Positions 25,776 through 33,468 of a stretch of DNA of 64,000 bases are shown here, in pieces; within the stretch, counting starts at the first letter, position 1, and each line of letters starts with the position of its first letter. Position numbers and translations under genes: made by a program. The notes beneath the pieces were generated by a model, which searched no databases, was not told where the DNA came from, and worked only from the letters and a program-made list of their open reading frames with translations. The stretch covers positions 1-64,000 of the forward strand of contig CAJUGD010000001.1 of assembly GCA_910586205.1 (NCBI GenBank). Reading direction: 5' to 3'. The stretch is from an uncultured Lachnospiraceae bacterium (lineage in GTDB: Bacteria; Bacillota; Clostridia; Lachnospirales; Lachnospiraceae).

Positions 25776-27386
25776 CTATTCCATCATTTCTCTCACTTCT
25801 TCCTCATTGCCTATCAGTTCTATCGGAGCAGCACCCACATATTCTATCGGAATCCCTAGTGCTGTGGCGATTCCATTTCCGATTTCATTGTTGTACCATT
25901 TACCGTCATAAGATGCTGTTTCCATAAAAAGGAGATACGATTCTCCTTCGCATTCATAGACAATAATGCAGTCTTTGATCTGGTCAGCGCCCAATAATGC
26001 AGCTTTTTGGGGAGCCAGATTGTCTCGCATTTTTTCAATTATGTCAGCCCCAACAAGTTTATCCACAGCATCATCAGTAATAACGCCAAGAACATTAATG
26101 GATTCCAAGGCCATTTTTTCTGTGATGTCTTCCCATTCATGAAACGTATCTTCCTGCATAGGAGTTTGTCCCTTTGTATATTTGCTGCTGAAGTAAAGAC
26201 CTTTCCCTTGTTGGCGGATGCTTTTTTCAACCTTTTTCTTTCTGTCTCTGATTACAATAGCCTTTACAAATTCATTAACCGCAGGAAGGCTGACATCTTG
26301 CTTCATATAAACGTAAGTCTGTGTGTATTCTGTATAAGCTTGCAGATCATAGTGTTCTGCATAGCTTTCCACTGAAAAGGTTCCCAGCATCTGCTCCCAA
26401 TCTTGGGCCTTCAGTCCATCCAGGAAAGCAATGGCTGCCTGCTGAGGAGTGGCAAAGCCTTCTGATTCTGTCTTTGGTCTTGTGGCAGTTTCTTTCCATT
26501 TCGGAAGTTCTTCAGAGGTATTGTTTATAATATCCTTTATGATTTTTTCATCTTCTGTGTCCAGTCGGAGAGTTCCGGCCATTTCTATATCAAGCCCCAA
26601 TATATGAGACAACATACCTCCTATTTTGAAAATATACCATTTGTCTTCATATTGGATAATATCAAAGAGCAATGAAAAGGAATCTTTATTTATCCGTATG
26701 ACTGCCATTCGTGTATCTAGCTGATTTCCGCCGTTCTTTTTTGCAAGAGCTGCCAGATTTTTCTGATATGGCTCGGAACGATAGATGTCTGTCAGCTTTT
26801 CCAAAGGGATAAACCCTCTTAACTCCATATCGGAAAAATCTGTTGTTTTGATTTGCTGTTCTAGCTTATTCATAAACTTTTGGATATCTTGGCTTTCTTT
26901 AATTATCAAATATTTGTCGGAGGAAATTTCTGGTATAAGGTCAATCCCGCAGAGGATTGCGTATTGTCGGGAAATATTATCTGCTTCGCTTTCGTCCCAA
27001 AAAGTATCTGCCATCTGCTCCAAATCGTTATCTCGAAGTCCTGCCAAATAGGCTTTAACTGCTTCTTCCGGGGTGTCAAAACCAGATTGATTTTGCGGCT
27101 TCTCTGAATGATTGGCTTTGTTATTGGCAGCTTTCTGATCTATGTCTAGTTCTGTTTCTGATTTTGCTTTTGATTCCTCGTCAGAGTTTTTCTGCCAGGA
27201 ATGTGATGTCTCCTGCTGTGAGACTTGACTTTCTTTCTGCTGTATAGTCGAAATCGAAGCGGTCGGGGCAGGTTGGCTGGACTCTTGCTGTATGGCCTGT
27301 GCCTCGTTTCTGGCTGAACATCCCCAAAGGGCGGCAGCCAGAAATAAGGTGATAACCCCGGTTTTGATTTTTCTTTTTTGTATCAT
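25776..27386 (-). CDS. putative lipoprotein with two related NTF2-like repeats
   Basis: A protein of 536 residues with a lipoprotein signal: a charged start (MIQKRKIK), a hydrophobic stretch, and the lipobox LWGC with Cys23. A Ser/Gln/Glu-rich linker runs to ~100. Two similar domains follow, opening with GFDTPEEAVKAYLAGLRDND near 104 and GFATPQQAAIAFLDGLKAQD near 313, each followed by -LEQM-DTF or -WEQMLGTF. This opening is typical of NTF2/SnoaL-like domains in Gram-positive surface proteins. Function unknown. Its upstream region holds five 15-bp tandem repeats. The duplication is visible at the protein level only. Confidence 0.7.
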   Translation of the reverse strand: MIQKRKIKTGVITLFLAAALWGCSARNEAQAIQQESSQPAPTASISTIQQKESQVSQQETSHSWQKNSDEESKAKSETELDIDQKAANNKANHSEKPQNQSGFDTPEEAVKAYLAGLRDNDLEQMADTFWDESEADNISRQYAILCGIDLIPEISSDKYLIIKESQDIQKFMNKLEQQIKTTDFSDMELRGFIPLEKLTDIYRSEPYQKNLAALAKKNGGNQLDTRMAVIRINKDSFSLLFDIIQYEDKWYIFKIGGMLSHILGLDIEMAGTLRLDTEDEKIIKDIINNTSEELPKWKETATRPKTESEGFATPQQAAIAFLDGLKAQDWEQMLGTFSVESYAEHYDLQAYTEYTQTYVYMKQDVSLPAVNEFVKAIVIRDRKKKVEKSIRQQGKGLYFSSKYTKGQTPMQEDTFHEWEDITEKMALESINVLGVITDDAVDKLVGADIIEKMRDNLAPQKAALLGADQIKDCIIVYECEGESYLLFMETASYDGKWYNNEIGNGIATALGIPIEYVGAAPIELIGNEEEVREMME

Positions 27387-27433
27387 CTTTGCCTTCTCCT
27401 TTGAATTTTGATTCTATTCATAGATTTTTCTTA

Positions 27434-27508
27434 CTATTATAGACTCACCTATTATAGATTCACCTATTATAGATTCACCCACTATAGACTCACCTACTAT
27501 AGATTCAC
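27434..27508. repeat. five 15-bp tandem repeats upstream of the lipoprotein gene
   Basis: Five head-to-tail units of 15 bp, consensus CTATTATAGATTCAC on the + strand (27434-27448, 27449-27463, 27464-27478, 27479-27493, 27494-27508), differ at only a few positions. On the - strand, the direction of the lipoprotein gene, units one to three contain TATAAT and the last two TATAGT, each a possible -10 hexamer. The array lies 48-122 bp before the lipoprotein start. Confidence 0.85.
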
Positions 27509-27596
27509 CGCAGCACCGCTGTGCCTTTGTTTTGCAGGCTCACAACTGACACGAATAAAGCATGATTTACTTAAAGATTTATGCAGCGATATACCT

Positions 27597-27632
27597 GCCC
27601 ATGGCTAATCAGCAAAGAGATTAGCCATGGGC
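27597..27632. repeat. perfect 14-bp inverted repeat just after the LacI-type gene
   Basis: GCCCATGGCTAATC (27597-27610) is followed by an 8-base loop and its exact reverse complement (27619-27632). It lies 15 bp past the stop of the - strand regulator gene and could form an end-of-transcript stem, though no T run follows on that strand. The 11-bp core CATGGCTAATC and its complement recur inside the miniature element at 28821-28850. Confidence 0.75.
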
Positions 27633-27647
27633 GGACAGAAACGGTTA

Positions 27648-28697
27648 TTACTCTCGAAAATACAGAGTTCGGACGGACGCCCGCTCCACGATAGAAGGGC
27701 GGAGATTGATTGCTGTGTTTTCTGTGGTTTTTCCGTTGATCTGGTCAATCAGGATTTTGGCGGTAAGGCGGCCGATTTCGTAGGCTGGCTGATTGATCGT
27801 GGTGAGAGGCGGGGAGAAAAAAGAGCTCTGTTCAATGTTGTCAAAGCCCACCACAGAAATATCCTCCGGAACTTTAAGCCCCAGCTTGTTTAGTTCATGG
27901 ATCAGACCAAAGGCGGTTAAGTCATTTAAGGTAAAGACGGCGGTAGGGCGTTTTTCCAACTGAAAAATACATTTCGCAAAGTATCTTCCATTTTCAAAAT
28001 CGTAGAGACCCTCGTCTCGTTCTTTTTCAGAATTTGACAAAACAATATATTCTTCTTGTCTGGGAAGATGAAATTCTTCCAATCCAAATAAATATCCCTC
28101 CAGCGCTTCCTGACGCACCAGACGGTTAAGGGGAGGGGAGGCAAAAGCGATCTGCCGGTGGCCTTTTAAGTACAGATGCTCTACAGCTAGCTTTGCGGCT
28201 TCAAAATAATTAAACTTTACATAGCTTACGTTCAGATTGCACAGAGACTGGTCAAATACTACCAGGGGGATGTTGTGCTGGAGAATATCCGTAAGAAAAT
28301 CCTGGTTTTCATTGATGGAGGACAGGATAATGCCGGCAACAGACTTGGAAAGGGATGCCTTAAGCATTTCCTGCTCTTTTTTGGGGCTTCGGTGTGAACT
28401 GCAGAAAAAAGGCGTGTAGCCATGTTCCTCACAGACATTCTCAACACCTACAAGGAGCTGCGGATAGAAGGGGTTGGTGAGTGTGGGAACAACCACTCCA
28501 ATATCTTTTGAGATGTGGTTTTTCACAGGGCTGCGGATGGAGGGGGAGACATAGTTTAGTTCTTTTGCGGCCTGAAGGATTTTTCTGCGAGTTTCCTTTT
28601 TGACAGGATAATCGCTTCCGCTGAGTACACGGGAGACCGTGGCAGGGGAGCAGCCGACCTTTTGAACGATCTGGGAAATAGTTGCCTTTCGTGCCAT
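27648..28697 (-). CDS. LacI-family transcriptional regulator, probable hexuronate operon repressor
   Basis: A protein of 349 residues. The N-terminal HTH reads TISQIVQKVGCSPATVSRVLSG and leads into the hinge region; residues ~65-349 form the periplasmic-binding-protein-like ligand domain (DIGVVVPTLTNPFYPQLLVG, ISVVGFDNIEQSSFFSPPLTTI). Length and motifs are standard. It is divergent from the hexuronate operon starting at 29436 and separated by a 738-bp region holding several ATAGAAAAAT motifs, so it probably controls that operon in response to a hexuronate or its breakdown product. Confidence 0.88.
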   Translation of the reverse strand: MARKATISQIVQKVGCSPATVSRVLSGSDYPVKKETRRKILQAAKELNYVSPSIRSPVKNHISKDIGVVVPTLTNPFYPQLLVGVENVCEEHGYTPFFCSSHRSPKKEQEMLKASLSKSVAGIILSSINENQDFLTDILQHNIPLVVFDQSLCNLNVSYVKFNYFEAAKLAVEHLYLKGHRQIAFASPPLNRLVRQEALEGYLFGLEEFHLPRQEEYIVLSNSEKERDEGLYDFENGRYFAKCIFQLEKRPTAVFTLNDLTAFGLIHELNKLGLKVPEDISVVGFDNIEQSSFFSPPLTTINQPAYEIGRLTAKILIDQINGKTTENTAINLRPSIVERASVRTLYFRE

Positions 28698-28730
28698 GGA
28701 TATCTACCTTGCCTTTCGTAGATTTTTCGT

Positions 28731-28754
28731 ATAGAAAAATAATAATACTTTTCT
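28731..28754. promoter_or_regulatory. operator-like inverted motif in front of the LacI-type gene
   Basis: ATAGAAAAAT (28731-28740) faces TTTTCT (28749-28754), a loose inverted repeat 34-57 bp before the regulator's start codon. The same decamer recurs at 29198-29207, 29337-29346 and 29389-29398 and in variant form at 29295-29304. I take it as a possible autoregulatory operator. Confidence 0.4.
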
Positions 28755-28806
28755 GTATGGAAAGCAATATCTGTTTTGAAAATCATGCAGAATTATTGTA
28801 TTTAAG

Positions 28807-28950
28807 GTTACTGTTCACGCCATGGCTAATCACTCCGCTGATTAGCCATGGGCCAGTACTGTTACGGGGGCAAAGCATATGCCCCATCGCCACAGGCGAT
28901 TTTAAATGGGCATATGCAGTTACGTTCACAGGGTGCCTGTGAACAGTAAC
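28807..28950. mobile_element. 144-bp miniature inverted-repeat element with 8-bp target duplication
   Basis: The element begins GTTACTGTTCAC (28807-28818) and ends with the exact reverse complement GTGAACAGTAAC (28939-28950). It is flanked by the direct repeat TATTTAAG (28799-28806 and 28951-28958), as expected for a target duplication. Inside are two more inverted repeats: CATGGCTAATC...GATTAGCCATG (28821-28850) and GCATATGCCC...GGGCATATGC further in. No gene fits inside. It has the form of a non-autonomous MITE. A second copy type with related ends lies at 38981-39051. Confidence 0.8.
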
Positions 28951-28986
28951 TATTTAAGTAAAGATCATGGGGATTTTGCTTGGCAA

Positions 28987-29020
28987 TGCCGGACAAGAAG
29001 ATGTTTCCTGTGAACAGCAA
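28987..29020. repeat. partial copy of the miniature-element right end
   Basis: TGCCGGACAA followed within ~15 bp by TCCTGTGAACAGCAA matches the right half of the element at 38981-39051 (TGCCGGACAA...CTCCTGAACAGCAAC) with a few differences. No left end of its own is seen, unless it shares the left end at 28807. It may be the remnant of an older or longer copy. Confidence 0.55.
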
Positions 29021-29325
29021 TGTATTTGAACTGTCTTTTGTTTCTGGTTATAGCTGTGGAATTGTACAGTGAACGAACCCACATTGCAAAGGATGAAAAG
29101 GATTTAGAAAGCAGAATGAAAAAGTAGAAACAAAGGAACGGATTGGATGGAGGACGGAATATTTTCTGGATTTATTGAAGAATGTTTTACTCTATATATA
29201 GAAAAATATATGTTTTATTTCTGTGATTAACAGAAAAGTTTCCTATAATTTTGTTTATTATTTATAAAATGTGTCCAAAAACATTGGATATATTATAGAA
29301 AAAACATTGATATAATATAAAAGTA

Positions 29326-29354
29326 TTGAAAAAAGAATAGAAAAATGATAAAGT
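29326..29354 (+). promoter_or_regulatory. candidate hexuronate-operon promoter
   Basis: TTGAAA (29326-29331), a 17-bp spacer and TAAAGT (29349-29354) resemble a sigma-A promoter. An ATAGAAAAAT motif lies in the spacer (29337-29346), and another is downstream, which would suit repression. The match is moderate. Confidence 0.35.
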
Positions 29355-29388
29355 ATATCTATGAAACACAGAGAAAACTATTAATAAA

Positions 29389-29405
29389 ATAGAAAAATTT
29401 TCTAT
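29389..29405. promoter_or_regulatory. 17-bp perfect palindrome, probable operator of the hexuronate operon
   Basis: ATAGAAAA-A-TTTTCTAT has perfect 8-bp arms around one central base and lies 31 bp before the uxuA start. Its half-site recurs at four other places between the divergent regulator and uxuA, so it is the best operator candidate for the LacI-type protein. The centre lacks the CG typical of many LacI-family operators. Confidence 0.5.
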
Positions 29406-29435
29406 CGGTGATTTTTGCAGAAGGGAGTGATGGGG

Positions 29436-30479
29436 ATGAAAATGGTATTCCGCTGGTATACTAAGGCTAATGGAATTGACCTTGGCTATATACGCCAGAT
29501 ACCAGGGGTAACAGGCATTGCGGGGGAACTGCCGGAGGAGGTGGGGAAGATCTGGAGACTGGAGGATATTCTTGCACTGAAGCGTCAGGTGGAGGAGCAT
29601 GGTCTGGAAATGGAAGTGATTGAAAGTGTAAAGGTGCACGAGGACATTAAACTGGGCAGAAAAAGCAGGGACCTTTATATTTACAATTACATTGAGACCA
29701 TCAGAAATCTTGGGAAAGCCGGAATCAAGGTGGTATGCTACGATTTTATGCCCGTGTTTGACTGGATGAGGACAGAGACAGAAAGGCGGCTGCCAGACGG
29801 CTCTACCGTATTGGCCTATGACCATGAGGTGATAAAGAGAACAGATCCTTTGGATGGGGATTTTGCTTTGTGCGATTGGGAGATGGTTTATTCCCGGGAA
29901 GAACTGAGGGAGCTTCTTAAGAGCTATGAGGATGTGGGCCAGGAGGGCCTTTGGAGAAATCTGGAATATTTTTTGAAGGCAGTGATACCGGAGGCTGAGA
30001 AGGCAGGGGTGCGCATGGCCATGCATCCGGATGACCCCTGCTGGCCGATTTTTAATTTGCCGCGGATCATTACCAATGAAGAAAGCATAGACCGTTTTCT
30101 GGCAATCAAAGACAGCCCCTATAATGCTCTTACCCTCTGTACCGGTTCCCTGGGGTGTGAAGCTGACAATGACCTGCCGAAGCTTATCGGCAAGTATGCC
30201 GCTGCTGACAGGATTGCCTTTGGCCATGTGCGCAATGTAAAAAGGCTTTCAGGCAGAAGCTTTGAGGAATCGGCTCACTTTTCAAAGGCAGGCTCTCTTG
30301 ATATGGCAGAGATTATGAAAGCTTATTATGATGCCGGGTATCAGGGGTATATCAGGCCGGATCACGGCAGAAGGATATGGGGGGAGAAGGGCGGAGCCGG
30401 GTACGGGCTTTATGACAGGGCTTTAGGAGCCATGTACCTTACAGGAATCTGGGAAGCATTGGAAAAGATGAACAAATAA
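29436..30479 (+). CDS. uxuA: mannonate dehydratase
   Basis: A protein of 347 residues of the UxuA TIM-barrel family: MVFRWYTKANGIDLGYIRQI, GIAGELPEEVGKIW, NYIETIRNLGKAGIKVVCYDFMP, MAMHPDDPCW, and FGHVRNVKR then DHGRRIW near the C-terminus, which supply metal and substrate ligands. It dehydrates D-mannonate to 2-keto-3-deoxygluconate in hexuronate breakdown. ATG 29436 is chosen over earlier in-frame TTG and GTG codons because AAGGGAGTG lies at the right distance. It is the first gene of the operon; the TRAP transporter genes follow within 30 bp. Confidence 0.9.
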   Translation: MKMVFRWYTKANGIDLGYIRQIPGVTGIAGELPEEVGKIWRLEDILALKRQVEEHGLEMEVIESVKVHEDIKLGRKSRDLYIYNYIETIRNLGKAGIKVVCYDFMPVFDWMRTETERRLPDGSTVLAYDHEVIKRTDPLDGDFALCDWEMVYSREELRELLKSYEDVGQEGLWRNLEYFLKAVIPEAEKAGVRMAMHPDDPCWPIFNLPRIITNEESIDRFLAIKDSPYNALTLCTGSLGCEADNDLPKLIGKYAAADRIAFGHVRNVKRLSGRSFEESAHFSKAGSLDMAEIMKAYYDAGYQGYIRPDHGRRIWGEKGGAGYGLYDRALGAMYLTGIWEALEKMNK

Positions 30480-30508
30480 AAAACGTAAGGAAAGAATGGA
30501 GGAAAAAC

Positions 30509-31588
30509 ATGAAAAAGACTTTGTCGATTCTGCTGTCAGCAGCAATGGTTATGTCACTTACAGCCTGTGGAGGCAGTTCCACACCTCAGTCCACAGCAGC
30601 CCCGGCCCAAACCACGGCGGCCGCCGGGACGGATGCACCGGCAAAGGAGGAAGCGCCCAAAGAGCAGGCGGCTGAGAGCGTTACCTTAAAGTTTGTAGAA
30701 CAAATGCCGGACGGACATATTATGACAGATACACTCTATTATTTTGCAGACAAGGTTGAGGAATTGTCCGGCGGGTCCATTAAGGTGGAGCGGTATTCTG
30801 GCGGACAGCTAGGAGATGACACGGCCATGCAGGAAGGGATTCAGATGGGAACCATTGACGTGATACGCACGGAGTTCACTACCCTGGTAAACTTTGGAGC
30901 CAAGAAGGTTGAAGTCACCACGCTGCCTTATGTGATACGGGACAGGGATCATTTCTGGAAAATGGTTAATTCTGATGTGGGGGAGGAGCTGCTTTCCAGC
31001 ATCCAGGAGGACGGTACTCAGATGGTAGGGCTCTGTATTATTGAGGAGGGATCCCGTCATTTCTTTACAAAGGATCCCGTCAATTCTCTTAGTGATCTTG
31101 CAGGCAAAAAGCTGCGGGTCCAGAACACAGAGATGTGGCTTGAGATCATAAAAAGCCTGGGCGCATCTCCCACCCCTATGTCCTTCAGCGAGCTGTATAC
31201 GGCACTGCAGTCCGGAGTTGTAGACGGAGCCGAGCAGCCATTGTCCGGATTTGTATCGCAGAAATTCTATGAAGTCTGTCCCAATATGATTCTTGACGGT
31301 CATGTATATCCGGTTGAGGCTTATGTGATTTCTGAGAAGACCTGGAACAAACTTACGGATGACCAGAAGGATATTCTGCGTCAGGCGGCAAAGGAGACCC
31401 AGACCTATAATCGGGAAAGTATCCAGGCGGCTGAAGATGAAATCATGGAAAGCTTTGACGAGTTAGGCGTCACTGTGGTGGAGGTTCCTGACAAGAGTGA
31501 GTGGATCAATGCGGTGCAGCCGGTTTATGAGAAATTCGGCAGTGAGGAGGTTCTTGCTCTGCTAAAACGGATTCAGGATATCAAATAA
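30509..31588 (+). CDS. TRAP transporter solute-binding lipoprotein (DctP type)
   Basis: A protein of 359 residues with a lipoprotein signal (KKTLSILLSAAMVMSLTAC, Cys20), an Ala/Pro/Thr-rich linker to ~55, and the DctP fold: GGSIKVERYSGGQLGDDTAMQEGIQMGTIDV, then AGKKLRVQNTEMWLEIIKSLGASPTPM, where the arginine in LRVQ is the carboxylate-binding residue of the family, and ELYTALQSGVVDGAEQP. It would capture an acidic sugar (glucuronate, galacturonate or relative) outside the cell. The permease subunits follow. Confidence 0.9.
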   Translation: MKKTLSILLSAAMVMSLTACGGSSTPQSTAAPAQTTAAAGTDAPAKEEAPKEQAAESVTLKFVEQMPDGHIMTDTLYYFADKVEELSGGSIKVERYSGGQLGDDTAMQEGIQMGTIDVIRTEFTTLVNFGAKKVEVTTLPYVIRDRDHFWKMVNSDVGEELLSSIQEDGTQMVGLCIIEEGSRHFFTKDPVNSLSDLAGKKLRVQNTEMWLEIIKSLGASPTPMSFSELYTALQSGVVDGAEQPLSGFVSQKFYEVCPNMILDGHVYPVEAYVISEKTWNKLTDDQKDILRQAAKETQTYNRESIQAAEDEIMESFDELGVTVVEVPDKSEWINAVQPVYEKFGSEEVLALLKRIQDIK

Positions 31589-31610
31589 AGCAGGAAAAGG
31601 GGGAAAGGCT

Positions 31611-32102
31611 GTGGTGGAAAGATTTTTTGATACATTATTTGGAGCTGTGAAAAGTATCTGCAAAATTATGCTGTGTATTCAGGTCATATCCGTCACCATT
31701 GTCTTTGTGGGCAGATACTTTTTCAACGTTACTCCTGCGTGGGGGGAGGAGCTTACCTTGTTCTGCCTTGTGTGGCTGAGCTTGATGGGCGCTTCCCTGC
31801 CCATCCGCACGGGTGGGCACCTTCATGTGACACTGCTGGATTTTCTCTGTAAGCCTGGTACGATTGCAAGGATTGACATAATCGGGGATGTCCTTACAGT
31901 GGTGTTTGCCGTGGTGATCTTTGTGGCCGGGCTGGCCATGACAAAGCAGGTATCCGGTACGATTCTTCATGGCATTCGCATCAGCAAAGGCTTTCTATAT
32001 GGGGCGGTGCCTGTCTCCATGGTGCTCTATCTGCTGGCGCTGATTGACAAATACTACAGGCTGTTCAGACAAAGGGAAAAGGGAAAGGAGGATATCGTAT
32101 GA
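31611..32102 (+). CDS. TRAP transporter small permease (DctQ type)
   Basis: A 163-residue membrane protein with four segments and the DctQ motif WGEELTLFCLVWLSLMGASLPIRTGGHLHVTLL. It helps couple the binding protein to the large permease. GTG 31611 follows AAAGGGGGAAAGG. The end overlaps dctM by 4 bp (ATGA). Confidence 0.88.
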   Translation: MVERFFDTLFGAVKSICKIMLCIQVISVTIVFVGRYFFNVTPAWGEELTLFCLVWLSLMGASLPIRTGGHLHVTLLDFLCKPGTIARIDIIGDVLTVVFAVVIFVAGLAMTKQVSGTILHGIRISKGFLYGAVPVSMVLYLLALIDKYYRLFRQREKGKEDIV

Positions 32103-33394
32103 CGCCAGAAGTGATCGGGACATGGATTTTGATCGGAGGCTTTTTGGTTTTGATAGCCCTCCGGGTGCCTATTGTGTTTGCCGTGGGGATTTCTACAGTG
32201 GCAGCGTTTTTTTACCTGGATATTCCCATGATGATGGTAGTCACAAACATAGTCAAGGGAGTCAACTCGTTTTCCCTGATGGCCATTCCCTTTTTCATTC
32301 TTGCCGGAGAGGTGATGAGTGCGGGGAGTATTTCCGAGAGGCTGTTTAAGCTGGCAAAGTCTTTGGTAGGTCAGTTTAGGGGCGGGCTTGCTCATGTCAA
32401 TGTACTTGGAAGCATGTTTTTCGGCGGCATTTCCGGCTCGCCGGTGGCTGATGTGTCTTCTCTGGGGGTGATTGAGATCCCCATTATGGAAAAGGATGGG
32501 TATGACCTTGACTTTTCCGCAGGCATTACCATGGCAAGCTCTGTGGAGGGGCTTTTGATTCCGCCCAGCCACAACATGATTATCTATGCAATGGCTGCCG
32601 GTTCTGTTTCCATTGCAAAGCTGTTTTTGGCAGGAATGATTCCTGGGATTCTACTGGGACTGTTTCTTATGATCTTTTGCTATATTGTTTCGGTAAAACG
32701 GAACTATCCCAAAGGTGACCGATTCAGCTTTAAGGTGATGGCAGCAGCGTTTGTGGATTCGTTCTTTGGTATCTGTACGGTTATTATCATTATGGTAGGA
32801 GTGCTGACCGGACTTTTTACGGCCACGGAATCAGCGGCGATTGCCGTGGTATGGGCAACCCTGGTGACTTTTGTGATCTACAGAGAGCTGCCGGTAAAGG
32901 AAATGTGGAATATTCTTGACAGGGCCCTGGGAACCCTTTCCATTATTATGGTGATCATGGGGGTATCCTCTGCTTTTGGATGGCTTCTTGCCTATCTCAA
33001 GGTTCCGGAGATGATTATCAACGGGATTTTGGGATTTACAAGCAACAGGATTTTGATTCTCGTTTTGATTAATATTATTTTGCTTTTCTTGGGAATGATT
33101 ATGGACATGTCATCTATTATCATCATTACAACCCCTATTCTTCTGCCCATAGCAGTCAGCATTGGAATGGATCCCATACAATTTGGGGTGATGATGATAC
33201 TGAATCTTGGCATTGGTCTGATTACTCCGCCGGTGGGAGCCGTGCTGTTTGTCACCAGCGGGATCACAGGACTGAAAATTGAGCGTTTGGCTAAGTGTAT
33301 GCTGCCTTTTTATTTGGTGATGGTTGGCGCTCTCTTGGCAATCACATATATACCGGCAATTTCTATGGCAGTGCCTAATTGGCTGTATCCATAG
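32099..33394 (+). CDS. TRAP transporter large permease (DctM type)
   Basis: A membrane protein of 431 residues with about 12 segments and family motifs AIPFFILAGEVMSAGSISERL, GGISGSPVADVSSLGVIEIPIM, IPPSHNMIIYA and IGLITPPVGAVLFV. It is the sodium- or proton-coupled transport subunit. It overlaps the small permease gene by 4 bp and completes the dctPQM set in the usual order for a hexuronate-type operon. Confidence 0.9.
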   Translation: MTPEVIGTWILIGGFLVLIALRVPIVFAVGISTVAAFFYLDIPMMMVVTNIVKGVNSFSLMAIPFFILAGEVMSAGSISERLFKLAKSLVGQFRGGLAHVNVLGSMFFGGISGSPVADVSSLGVIEIPIMEKDGYDLDFSAGITMASSVEGLLIPPSHNMIIYAMAAGSVSIAKLFLAGMIPGILLGLFLMIFCYIVSVKRNYPKGDRFSFKVMAAAFVDSFFGICTVIIIMVGVLTGLFTATESAAIAVVWATLVTFVIYRELPVKEMWNILDRALGTLSIIMVIMGVSSAFGWLLAYLKVPEMIINGILGFTSNRILILVLINIILLFLGMIMDMSSIIIITTPILLPIAVSIGMDPIQFGVMMILNLGIGLITPPVGAVLFVTSGITGLKIERLAKCMLPFYLVMVGALLAITYIPAISMAVPNWLYP

Positions 33395-33468
33395 ATGGCT
33401 GGTTTGGTTACAGATAACATAAGCCTGTTTTATTTGGCTGTAGACTTCTTATATGAGGAACTGTAAAA

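Noticed and set aside
27434..27508. CRISPR array
   Set aside because: Units are contiguous 15-bp repeats with no spacers and there are no cas genes.
27597..27632. Intrinsic terminator of the LacI-type gene
   Set aside because: The stem is perfect but is not followed by T residues on the - strand; kept only as a repeat.
29262..30227. Long - strand open frame of 321 codons opposite uxuA
   Set aside because: It is the antisense shadow of uxuA, whose protein has clear family motifs; the antisense product has none and reads like random Pro/His/Leu-rich sequence.
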